IMG/VR virus record: IMGVR_UViG_3300042359_000313
Span: 1 to 26,270 of that record
DNA from: a virus
DNA: 26,270 nucleotides
Direction: 5' to 3' (one strand)
Numbering within the stretch: the first letter of the stretch is position 1; each line of letters begins with the position of its first letter. This document shows positions 6,545-14,600 of the stretch, one piece after another. A program made the translations under genes and the position numbers. A model generated the notes under the pieces. That model made no database searches, was not told the DNA's origin, and saw only the letters and a list, made by a program, of their open reading frames with translations.

Positions 6545-6955
6545 ATGAGCGATACCGAACAGGCCAGCGTGCCGCTGGATAAACTCGCCCGCGTCTACCG
6601 GCGCATCCAAGGGCGGATTCAGGAGCTGACCACGGCGTACGAGACGGAAGTCGCGACGCTGAAGGCGCAGCAGGATGCGGTCAAGTCCGAACTCAAGGAC
6701 CGGCTGCTGGCCATGGGCGTCAAGAGCGCCAACACGGCCGAGGGCACTGTGGTGCTCACTACCCGGACGCGCTACCACGCGCAGGACTGGGACGCGTTCA
6801 AGCAGTTCATCGTCGAGCACGACGCGCTGGAGCTTCTCGAAAAGCGCATCGCGCAGGCGAACATGGCGGCGTTTCTTACGCAAAATCCCCAGCTCGTTCC
6901 GCCCGGGCTCAACTCCAACAGCGAGTACGTCATCGCTGTCCGCAAACCCAAGTGA
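6545..6955 (+). CDS. Conserved-looking phage protein of unknown function
   Basis: A 136-aa protein. Residues about 10-60 form a likely coiled coil (RRIQGRIQELTTAYETEVAT and onward, then KSELKDRLL). A compact C-terminal part has TAEGTVVLTTRTRYHAQDWD and ends in NPQLVPPGLNSNSEYVIAVR. It begins at ATG 6545 behind the repeated leader and ends 12 bases before the ssDNA-binding protein gene. The fold outline (long helix pair, then beta segment) recalls Gam-like or other DNA-end proteins, but no diagnostic motif proves this. As first gene of its transcription segment next to a probable SSB, it may help in ssDNA or end handling. Confidence 0.75.
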   Translation: MSDTEQASVPLDKLARVYRRIQGRIQELTTAYETEVATLKAQQDAVKSELKDRLLAMGVKSANTAEGTVVLTTRTRYHAQDWDAFKQFIVEHDALELLEKRIAQANMAAFLTQNPQLVPPGLNSNSEYVIAVRKPK

Positions 6956-6967
6956 GGATCTACGATC

Positions 6968-8002
6968 ATGAATGCCATCACGCATTTCAACCCCAGCAAG
7001 GTGCCGGCGTTCGCCAAGAACGCTGAGCTGTCCGAAACCGCCAAGGCGCTGGCCGGCAACGCGCCGGGCGGCAAGCGCATCTCCATCAAGGGCGGCGTGT
7101 TCCGCTTGCTCGACGGCGGCAAGGAGATCGCGGCGATCGACGAGCGCTACCTCGACGTGGTGCTGGTGAAGGCCGCGACCAAGATCAACCGGGTGTTCTA
7201 CGCCGGGAAGTACAACCCCGAGGAGTCCGCTGCCCCGACGTGCTGGTCGGCCGACGGCGACCGCCCCAGCCCCGACGCGCAGGAGCAGCAGAGCGAGACC
7301 TGCGCCAACTGCGCGAAGAACGTCGCCGGCTCCGGCGAAGGCAACAGCCGCGCCTGCCGCTACCAGCAGCGCACCGCCGTGGCGCTGGCCACCGACCTCG
7401 AGAGCGGGGCGCACTCGCTGACCGTGCCGGCTGCCAGCCTCTTCGGCAAGGCCGAGGGCGACAACCGGCCGCTGCAGGAGTACGCCCGCTGGCTCGCCGC
7501 GCAGAAGATCAACCCGGAGACCGTGGTCACCCGGCTGAAGTTCGACACGAGCGCCGAGTCGCCCAAGCTGTTCTTCAAGGCCATGCGCTGGCTGACCGAC
7601 GACGAGTTCGAGACCGTCGAGCAGATCGCTCAGTCGAAGGAGGCGCAGGACGCCGTGACCGTGTCCTTCAGCAAGCGCGAGGCCGCCGGCGCGCCGCCGG
7701 AGTTCGCCGGCCAGCCGCCCAAGGCCAAGGCGAAGGCCAAGGCAGCCCCCGCGCCGGCCGAGGAGGACGATGAGCCCGCCCCGCCGCCCAAGGCGAAGGC
7801 CAAGGCCGCGCCGGCCCCTGCGCCGGCCGAGGACGACGAAGACGCGCCGCCGCCCCCGCCCAAGGCGAAGGCCAAGGCCGCCCCTGCGCCGGCCGAGGAC
7901 GACGCCGAGGAGCCGACCGTGCGCAAGGAGGCCGCCAAGAAGCCGCCGGTTTCCGGCAAGCCCGACCTCGCGCAGGCCATCAGCGACTGGGACGACGACT
8001 GA
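6968..8002 (+). CDS. Probable single-stranded DNA-binding protein
   Basis: A 344-aa protein. The N-terminal 230 residues look like a beta-rich domain (GGKRISIKGGVFRLLDGGKE, LDVVLVKAATKINRVFYAGK). It carries four cysteines, C92, C112, C115 and C130, that could bind zinc, as in T4-type SSBs. Residues about 250-320 are three Lys/Ala/Pro repeats each ending in an acidic run, and the protein ends DWDDD. A flexible linker plus acidic tail is the usual way SSBs recruit replication partners. GAGGA at 6954-6958 precedes the ATG. The function is inferred from architecture and from the neighbouring polymerase, helicase and primase; no sequence motif alone proves it. Confidence 0.72.
   Translation: MNAITHFNPSKVPAFAKNAELSETAKALAGNAPGGKRISIKGGVFRLLDGGKEIAAIDERYLDVVLVKAATKINRVFYAGKYNPEESAAPTCWSADGDRPSPDAQEQQSETCANCAKNVAGSGEGNSRACRYQQRTAVALATDLESGAHSLTVPAASLFGKAEGDNRPLQEYARWLAAQKINPETVVTRLKFDTSAESPKLFFKAMRWLTDDEFETVEQIAQSKEAQDAVTVSFSKREAAGAPPEFAGQPPKAKAKAKAAPAPAEEDDEPAPPPKAKAKAAPAPAPAEDDEDAPPPPPKAKAKAAPAPAEDDAEEPTVRKEAAKKPPVSGKPDLAQAISDWDDD
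7714..7910 (+). repeat. Three in-frame repeats in the SSB-like linker
   Basis: About 65-base units starting near 7714, 7784 and 7853 encode P-P-K-A-K-A-K-A-A-P-A-P-A-E-D-D-type blocks. The second and third units share the long match CCCAAGGCGAAGGCCAAGGC. The number of units may vary between related phages by slippage or recombination, changing linker length without breaking the frame. Confidence 0.8.
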
Positions 8003-8004
8003 TC

Positions 8005-8030
8005 GGAGGAGGGCCGCGCAAGCGGCCCTC
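8005..8030 (+). promoter_or_regulatory. GNRA-loop hairpin between Shine-Dalgarno and start codon
   Basis: GAGGGCCGC (8009-8017) and GCGGCCCTC (8022-8030) form a perfect nine-base-pair stem closed by a GCAA tetraloop. GGAG at 8005-8008 is just before the stem, and the ATG at 8037 is six bases after it. No other ribosome site lies near that ATG. Folding would bring GGAG to an effective spacing of six bases. No U-run follows, so an intrinsic terminator is unlikely. A similar arrangement is known for phage T4 genes 25 and 38. Confidence 0.6.
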
Positions 8031-8036
8031 ACGACC

Positions 8037-8312
8037 ATGTATCACGTCAACTTCATCACCAAGGTGAAGCAGTTGCCGCTGACGCTCGGCGTCCGCCTCG
8101 GACGCTGGGCGATCTACCACGACATCTCGGTAACGGATCTCGCTCGCGCATCTGGCGCAACCCGGCAGACAGTCTACAACTGGATGCACGGCGGCGAGAT
8201 CACGCCCTCGTATCGCAACACCGTGGAGCGGCTGGTCAGCTGCTTGCAGTCGTCGAAATCAACGGAAGAAGCATGGAGAAAGATATGCACGGACTTCAAC
8301 CTAGCGCCATGA
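8037..8312 (+). CDS. XRE-like helix-turn-helix protein
   Basis: A 91-aa protein with a Cro/CI-type helix-turn-helix at about residues 28-55 (DISVTDLARASGATRQTVYN, then WMHGG). The recognition helix RQTVYNWMHG is typical. The rest is a short helical C-terminus without a peptidase or dimerisation motif that can be recognised. The only reasonable start is ATG 8037, whose ribosome site appears to lie across a hairpin, so its translation may be sensitive to RNA folding. It probably represses or times transcription in the phage. Operators could be the dyads in the gaps, which is speculation. Its last bases overlap the next small ORF. Confidence 0.8.
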   Translation: MYHVNFITKVKQLPLTLGVRLGRWAIYHDISVTDLARASGATRQTVYNWMHGGEITPSYRNTVERLVSCLQSSKSTEEAWRKICTDFNLAP

Positions 8313-8425
8313 CGGACATCGAGCTGGTTCACTATGCGCGCTTGAAGGGCGTCGACGCGCTCGACAAAGCGTGGGTGGAAGAGCTGCTCCGCCGTCTGGA
8401 GAAAATCCTCAATCAACGCGCCTGA
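8273..8425 (+). CDS. Small hypothetical protein (50 aa)
   Basis: A short ORF between the XRE-like regulator and the primase. From ATG 8273 (GGAAG just before it) it gives 50 aa. From ATG 8309, which overlaps the regulator stop as ATGA, it gives 38 aa starting MTDIELVHYARLKGVDALDK. The protein ends in an amphipathic helix (WVEELLRRLEKILNQRA). It fills an otherwise empty stretch in the operon, and the ATGA overlap is typical of coupled genes. No family is recognised. Confidence 0.55.
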   Translation: MEKDMHGLQPSAMTDIELVHYARLKGVDALDKAWVEELLRRLEKILNQRA

Positions 8426-8433
8426 GCCTTGCC

Positions 8434-11400
8434 ATGCGCGCGCTGGAACTCATGGCGGCAGTGTTGCCGCCGCCCGGCCACGGCCGCTACTGCGTAGCGG
8501 CGCTCAGCAGCAAGCGCAAAGAACACGCCTTCGGAGACACGCTCGAAGAACTCGTACCCCATATCAAGCGATGGTTCAAGCAGAACCGCGACATCTACTT
8601 CGCAATGGCCACGTTCGACCCGCAGCAAGCGCGTCGGCTGGCCGTCAACGCACAGTTCGTTCAGTCCATATTCATCGACATCGACGGCTACGCCACGCGC
8701 TCGGAGGCAGGCGCAGCGCTCTACGAGTTTCTGGAGAAGACCGGCATCGACCAGCTCGGGCTGCCCTACGTGGTCAGCTCAGGCGGCGGCCTGCACTGCT
8801 ACTGGCCGCTCACAGAGCCGGCGGACATCGCGACATGGAAGCCGATCGCTGAGAACCTCAAGCGCTTGTGCGCGCAGGAGAAGCTGGTCATCGACATGAC
8901 GGTGACCGCCGATGCCGCGCGTGTGCTGCGCGTGCCGGGCACCTTCAACCACAAGGCCAAGTACGGCACGCCCCGCCCGGTCAAGCTGCTGCGCGAAGGC
9001 ACCGGGCCGATCGACCTGCGCCGCTTCGGCGCTACGGTACGCGCGCAGCTGAGCGCGAAGTTCGCGCCGGCCAGCAACGCGTTCGTGCCCGAGACCGTGC
9101 AGCTTGCAGGGCAGCGCCCGTCGAAGGCGCAGCACAAGCGTTCGGCGGCCGCAGAGGCGCTCATGGCCAACCAGATCCAGCGCTTCGAGACGATCTGGAT
9201 CAAGTCCGAGGAGGGCAGCGGCTGCGCGCAGCTCAAGCACTACCTCGACAACGCCTCCGAGGATGGCATGGAGCCGCTGTGGCGTGGCCTGCTGTCATGG
9301 GCCAAGTTCTGCGACGACGGCGACGAGCAGGCCGCGAAGCTCTCCGAGCTGCACCCGTACGAACCTGCGCGCATGCAGCAGAAGCTGCAGGAGATCAAGG
9401 GGCCGTACCCCTGCATCAAGCTGGACACGGAGAACCCCGGCGTGTGCCCGGGCTGCCCGCACTGGGGCAAGATCACGAACGGGCTGGCGCTCGGGCGTGA
9501 GGTGCAGACCAACAACGTCGGTCGCGAGATCGAGATACCGGCCAACACCCTGCCACCCGCCGAGGGCGAGCAAGAGCTGGATACGCGTCGCGAGGACAAC
9601 GAGTTCGGCGTCGAGAACGACGCGCCGCAGAACGCAACGACGCGCAGGGTCAAGATCCCGCCGCCGCCAAAGGGGTTCAGCTACGGTAACAGCGGCGGCA
9701 TCTATGTCGAGATCCGCGAGCGCGACGCCACCGGCGTCGAGATCAAGACGCAGGTCGAGGTGCTGCCCCACGAGCTGTTCGTGGTCGACCTGCTCAAGCT
9801 GGACGATCAGGAGCACCGCGTGCACCTGATGGCGATCAAGCGCATCGGCGGCGCAGGGCTGGATCAGACGCAGTACACCTCGATCATCGTGCCCAGCAAG
9901 GCCGTGGTCTCGAAGGACGAGATGCTCAAGTGCCTCGCGGCGCACAACGTGTACGCCAGCCGAGGCTCAGTCGACCAGTACCTGTTCAACTACGTGCGCG
10001 CCTGCGTCAACGAGGCGACGATGATGCGCAAGGCGCTCGAGGTGCCGATCCAGTTTGGCTGGCAGAAGGATCGCAGCTTCGTCTACAACAACCGCGTGTT
10101 CCGCGCGGACGGCACCGAGAGCGTGGTGCCGATGCCCGGGCTCGAGAACCTGAACCGGATCACCAACAGCAAGGGCACGCTCGAAGGCTGGCGCAAGCCG
10201 TGGCAGCTGCTGATCGAGCGCCGCATGTACACCATGCTCGCCATGTGCGTCGACAGCTTCGGCTCGACGCTGATGCACTTCTCCAACCACGAGGGGTTCG
10301 TCTGGCACATCGGCTCGACCGCGTCGGGCACTGGCAAGTCGCTCACCCTGTCGCTGAAGGCAGGCGTCTGGGGGCACCCGGTGCGCTACCGCACCAGCAA
10401 GGGAACGTCCCCCGTCGCGATGCAGCAGCGCGCCGGCCTGCTCAACAGCCTGCCGCTGCTCAGCGACGAGATCACCAGCAAGGCGCGCAACGATGTCGAG
10501 TGGGCCCCTGCGTTCATCTTCGACTTCGCCGAGGGGCAGGGCAAGGAGCGCATGGAGTCGAGCGCCAACAAGGAGCGGCTGAACAACACGACGTGGGCGT
10601 CGACCTGCACCATGACCTCGAACGTGCACATGGTGGATCTGCTCACCGGCGCGCGCAAGCACGCCTCGCAGGGCGAGCTGATGCGTATGCTGGAGTGGAC
10701 GCCAACGGCCGAGCTGCAGTTCAACGACGCCGAGCGCTCCGTGCTGCAGAACCTGCGCAACAACTACGGCGTGGCCGGCGAGGCGTGGGTGCGCTGGTGC
10801 GCGTGCAACTACGAGACGGCGGCAAAGGTCTGGCGGCACACGCACACCGCGCTGCGCGGCGAGCTGGACTTCAGCGACGAGGAGCGCATCTGGCACGCCG
10901 CCTGCACGTCGCTGGTGGCCGCAGCGGTGCTGCTGGGTGAGCACTACTCGGGCCTGCTCGACCTGCCGGTCAACGCGCTGATCGGCGCGCTGAGCAAGCT
11001 GGTGCAGCGCGCCCGGGCAGTCTACCGCACGTCGGCACGCTCGGCCGAGGACGTGCTCAACGGCTACATCCGCGAGTATCACGGCAAGTTCGTCGTGCTG
11101 CGCAAGGATGCGGCCGGGCAGCTTCTGGCCGACCTCGGTGCGGACCTAGCCGGCAAGACCAGCACGCGCAGCATCGTGATGGGCCGCGTCGAGCACGGCA
11201 CCGTGCGCGAGGGAGCGGTCGAGTTCTTCGTAGAGGAGCACCTGCTGCGCCAGCACTGCGTGACCATGTCGTTCGGCTTCGCCGACTTCAAGCGCGAGAT
11301 GATGCGCCTCAAGGACGACGGCTTCGACGTGCGCTTCAACCAGCGCAAGGACATGCTGGCCAAGGTCGACGGACCCTCGCTGCGCGTCACGGCCATGCAC

Positions 11401-11454
11401 CTCACGATCCCCAAGGACCGCTTCGATGCGCAAGGTACGGTATCGATGGGATAG
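8434..11454 (+). CDS. Primase-helicase fusion protein
   Basis: A 1,006-aa two-part replication protein. The N-terminal part resembles an archaeo-eukaryotic-type primase: D82-x-D84 in FIDIDGY, SSGGGLHCYW with His121, and D160-AARVLRVPGTFNHK with Arg166. A middle section (residues about 264-345) has C264, C327, C338 and C341 and may bind zinc. The C-terminal half has Walker A STASGTGKS (Lys635) and Walker B SLPLLSDE (Asp678, Glu679), as in DUF927-type phage helicases. It should unwind the fork and lay primers for the polymerase. The start at ATG 8434, eight bases after the previous stop, lacks a clear ribosome site, so coupling is likely; ATG 8452 is an alternative. Confidence 0.88.
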   Translation: MRALELMAAVLPPPGHGRYCVAALSSKRKEHAFGDTLEELVPHIKRWFKQNRDIYFAMATFDPQQARRLAVNAQFVQSIFIDIDGYATRSEAGAALYEFLEKTGIDQLGLPYVVSSGGGLHCYWPLTEPADIATWKPIAENLKRLCAQEKLVIDMTVTADAARVLRVPGTFNHKAKYGTPRPVKLLREGTGPIDLRRFGATVRAQLSAKFAPASNAFVPETVQLAGQRPSKAQHKRSAAAEALMANQIQRFETIWIKSEEGSGCAQLKHYLDNASEDGMEPLWRGLLSWAKFCDDGDEQAAKLSELHPYEPARMQQKLQEIKGPYPCIKLDTENPGVCPGCPHWGKITNGLALGREVQTNNVGREIEIPANTLPPAEGEQELDTRREDNEFGVENDAPQNATTRRVKIPPPPKGFSYGNSGGIYVEIRERDATGVEIKTQVEVLPHELFVVDLLKLDDQEHRVHLMAIKRIGGAGLDQTQYTSIIVPSKAVVSKDEMLKCLAAHNVYASRGSVDQYLFNYVRACVNEATMMRKALEVPIQFGWQKDRSFVYNNRVFRADGTESVVPMPGLENLNRITNSKGTLEGWRKPWQLLIERRMYTMLAMCVDSFGSTLMHFSNHEGFVWHIGSTASGTGKSLTLSLKAGVWGHPVRYRTSKGTSPVAMQQRAGLLNSLPLLSDEITSKARNDVEWAPAFIFDFAEGQGKERMESSANKERLNNTTWASTCTMTSNVHMVDLLTGARKHASQGELMRMLEWTPTAELQFNDAERSVLQNLRNNYGVAGEAWVRWCACNYETAAKVWRHTHTALRGELDFSDEERIWHAACTSLVAAAVLLGEHYSGLLDLPVNALIGALSKLVQRARAVYRTSARSAEDVLNGYIREYHGKFVVLRKDAAGQLLADLGADLAGKTSTRSIVMGRVEHGTVREGAVEFFVEEHLLRQHCVTMSFGFADFKREMMRLKDDGFDVRFNQRKDMLAKVDGPSLRVTAMHLTIPKDRFDAQGTVSMG

Positions 11455-11611
11455 GGTGAAGGTCGGCCAGACCCTCTTCGTGCCGTGCCTCGACTTCGAG
11501 GCGACGCGCCGGGAGGGTCTGGCCGCTGCGCTCGCGTACCGCTACAAGGTCACGGCGCAGGTCGGGATCAAGGACGGGGTCTTCGGCGTGCTGTTCGTCA
11601 GGGTGCGCTGA
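11426..11611 (+). CDS. Small hypothetical protein (61 aa) at the convergent junction
   Basis: A 61-aa basic protein (MRKVRYRWDRVKVGQTLFVP onward) that looks like a small beta-rich fold. Its ATG is 29 bases inside the end of the primase gene, with AAGGA at 11412-11416 as ribosome site. It ends inside the last codons of the giant gene on the other strand, a 14-base tail-to-tail overlap. The first half reads like a real protein, with a VGQTLFVPCLD turn and a R-E-G-L helix resembling short wHTH-like or OB-like phage proteins, but no family is recognised. Confidence 0.6.
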   Translation: MRKVRYRWDRVKVGQTLFVPCLDFEATRREGLAAALAYRYKVTAQVGIKDGVFGVLFVRVR

Positions 11612-14600
11612 CAGCCTCCCGCAGGCTCTTGGCCAGCTGGATCTCCATCTTCTTGATGTCGTCGATCTGCTGGCGCTTCTCCGCACCTGAGACGCCGGAG
11701 GCGGCGATGTTGCGCTTGAGCTGCGCCAGCTCACCCATCTGCTGGCGGAACGCGCCGGCGGTCGACTCCAGTGCCAGCTCAGTCGAGAAGCGCCGGGCCG
11801 TGGCGTTGGCCGCGTCCGTGCGCCCCTCCTCCACCTGCGTCTTGTAGGTGTTCGCAGCGCGCTGGATGCGGGCCATGTCGTCGTAGGCCGCCTCGATCAG
11901 CCCGCGCCCGTTGCTGGGCTGGAAGAGCGAGCCGATGATCGGCAGCTCGCTGAGCGTACGGTCGGGCCGCTCGACGTTGTCGCCGGCCCCCAGCGCACGC
12001 ATCAGCGGGTTGGTGATCGCCAGCAGCGCGATGCCGGTGGAGCCGGTGTAGCTGCGCACGAGGTACTCGAGCTGGATCGGCGACACGTTGGCCACGCTGC
12101 CCAGAATCTTGGCCAGCTCCGACGTGTTGGCGCGCGCCCGCTCGCCGGGCTCGAGCGACAGCTCGCGCTGCCCCTCGATCGGGCCGTCGTTGTAGAAGCT
12201 GTAGTTGGCAGCCAGCTCGAGCGGACCCTTGACCGCCGTGGGCAGCGCCAGCGGGTTGCTGGCCAGAATCGTCTTGGTCAGCGCGTTGACAGCCTCGGAC
12301 GCCTTGGTGTCGCCCACCATCGTGTTGAACATCGTCTCGGGGATGGCCTTGAAGATGAGGCCAAGCTCGAACGGGATCGGCACGCGCAGCGTGTCGCCAG
12401 TGCCCGGCAGCGGCAGGAACCAGTTCATGGCGCGCTCCTGCGGCGTGGCGTTCTTGTACGCCTCGTCGTCCTGCATCATGAGCACGTAGGCGAGCGTCCC
12501 GGCCGCCAGCAGCGCGCCGCGCTCGAGCAGCTTCTCGCGCGCCTTCATGCGCTCCTCGAACGGGGTGTCGCCGGTGAACGCTCGCCACACGGCGTCCAGA
12601 CCCTGCACCTGCGCGTTGAAGAACGGGATCACGGTCGAGAGCCAGAGCATGCTGGCCGACGTGCCGCGCCGCGTGAAGTTCATCGACTCCAGCGTGCCAA
12701 GCAGCGCCTCGACGTGCGAAGCGCCCTTCTGTCGCAGGCTGTCGTAGACAGCCGCACGCGTGACCGCGTCAGCGCGCAACGCCATCTCATCGAGCCGCCC
12801 GAGCATCTTGGACATGGTGCTGCGGCCGCTGGCCACGTCGCGCAGCATGCGCGCCACGTCCTCCTTGTCGTTGGTGAAGACGTTGCTGCTGATCACGCCG
12901 GCGGCGCTCAGGTTCAGCTCCGCTGGCGACGCCTTGTCGAACATCGTGCGCAGACCGCTCACGGCCGCCATGACCGGGTTGAAGTTGCCGCCCGTGGTCA
13001 TCCACGCGTGCACCGTGTCGCGGGTGATCTGGCGCGCAGCGTAGACAGGCGTGCGCGTGATCGCCTTGCGCAGCAGTCGCGCGGGGGCCGCCATGACCTG
13101 CACGCCCGCAGGGATCGCAGTCTTGACGCCCTGCAGCCCCGTGATCAGCATGTCAGGCGTGACGCCCGGCGGCAGCTTGCTGCCATCGATGGTCACGAAG
13201 TAGTCGACGTTCTCCTGCGTGCGCGTCCCTTCTTCGTCCGCCTCTTTCATACGGTTGGCCTTGAAGCGCAGCGAGTTCGCCGGTCCTTCGCCTTTAACGA
13301 TCTCGGCCATGCCGAGGTCTTTCAGCATGTTGGCCACCGCCTTGGCCTGCATGTTGCGCGTAGCGGCGCGCACGAGCATGCCGGTGTTCTGCGCCATGCT
13401 GGCGAAGACAGGCATCAGCACGTTCGTGTCGCCGACAAGCTCGCGCAGCGAAGGCTGGTCGAGAACGCTCCCGATGGTGATCGGCCGCGAGACGCCAACA
13501 TCCAGCACGACCTGCGTGCCGTCGAGACGGTAGAACGGAACGTAGCCGCTGTCGAGCAGCTGTTTGCGCTTCTCCTTGTCGATGACACCTGCCTCATGCA
13601 GCAGCTCGATCAGCTCGTTGTTGTACGCGTTGTAGATCTTGCGCGCCTCTTCAAAGGCAGCCGCCGTCTTGGGGTCGCTCGCCACTTGCTGCTTGATGCC
13701 TGCGGCGATCTGCGCGTTCATGAGCGGCTTGCCGTCCTTGCCGGTGCCGAAGTTCAGCTTGCCGTATCCCACGCCCGGGCGCTCGGCACGCAGCACCGCC
13801 AGCCAGCTGGTGAACAGCTGCTCGGTGGCCTGCTCGTTGCCGACGTTGGCCTTGCTGAGCGCCTTGGCGATCGCGGCGGCGTTCGGCCCCTTGTCGGACC
13901 TGAGGAACTTCACCCCGTTGTCTTTGTCTGCCTTGAGACGCGGCACGCCGTTGGTGAAGGCGGCGCTGGTGAGCTGCGACACTTGGTCGAGCAGGCGCAT
14001 CGTGACGCGCATCTGCAGCACGCGCATGTCGTCGAGCTGATTGCCGCCGGCCTTGCTCAGGGCGTGCTTGAGGATGGCCTCGACGGGAGCCCAGCGATCG
14101 AGCAGCGCAGTGCGCAGCCGCAGCCCGAAGGTGTTGGCCATGAAGCGGTCGCCCATGGAGGCGTGCCGCCCGATGATGTTAGACACGTTCGTGGCTACGT
14201 TCTTGTCGAAGCCGCTTTTGTACTGCGGCGCGGTCGCAGGGAACACGCCGTTGAGCACGGCGGCAACGCCCTCACGCGCGCGCTCGACGTTGTCGCGCAT
14301 GGCAGAGCCGAGTTCGTACTCGGTGATTTCATCGATACGACGCAGCTCAGGGTACTTGCGGCTGAGTATTCGCGGGAGCGTCTTGTCTGTCCACACGCCC
14401 GGAAGATTGTCTACATCCGTTTCAAACATACCGGCTGTAAAATTATCTTCGACGACGTTCCTGACAAGTACATCAAGCTCTTCTGCTAAGGCGTCTTCCC
14501 GCGTCATGCCATGTTGCTGCTCTAAGTACGCCAAATACTCTAGCTGCTCCTTAGTAGGAGGGCGATTGAATTTAGCAGCATTTCGGCTAATCGCCTTGTC

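Noticed and set aside
6362-8038. A 558-aa open frame antisense to the SSB-like gene region
   Set aside because: It spans two sense genes and an intergenic gap, and its Arg/Gly/Leu runs mirror the sense Lys/Ala/Pro repeats.
11613-11627. Hairpin AGCCT/AGGCT followed by CTT as an intrinsic terminator
   Set aside because: The stem is only five pairs and no real T-run follows; it also lies within the coding end of the giant gene.
12714-14489. A 591-aa + strand frame inside the giant gene
   Set aside because: It is a shadow frame that ends where composition becomes AT-rich, as expected for a GC artefact.
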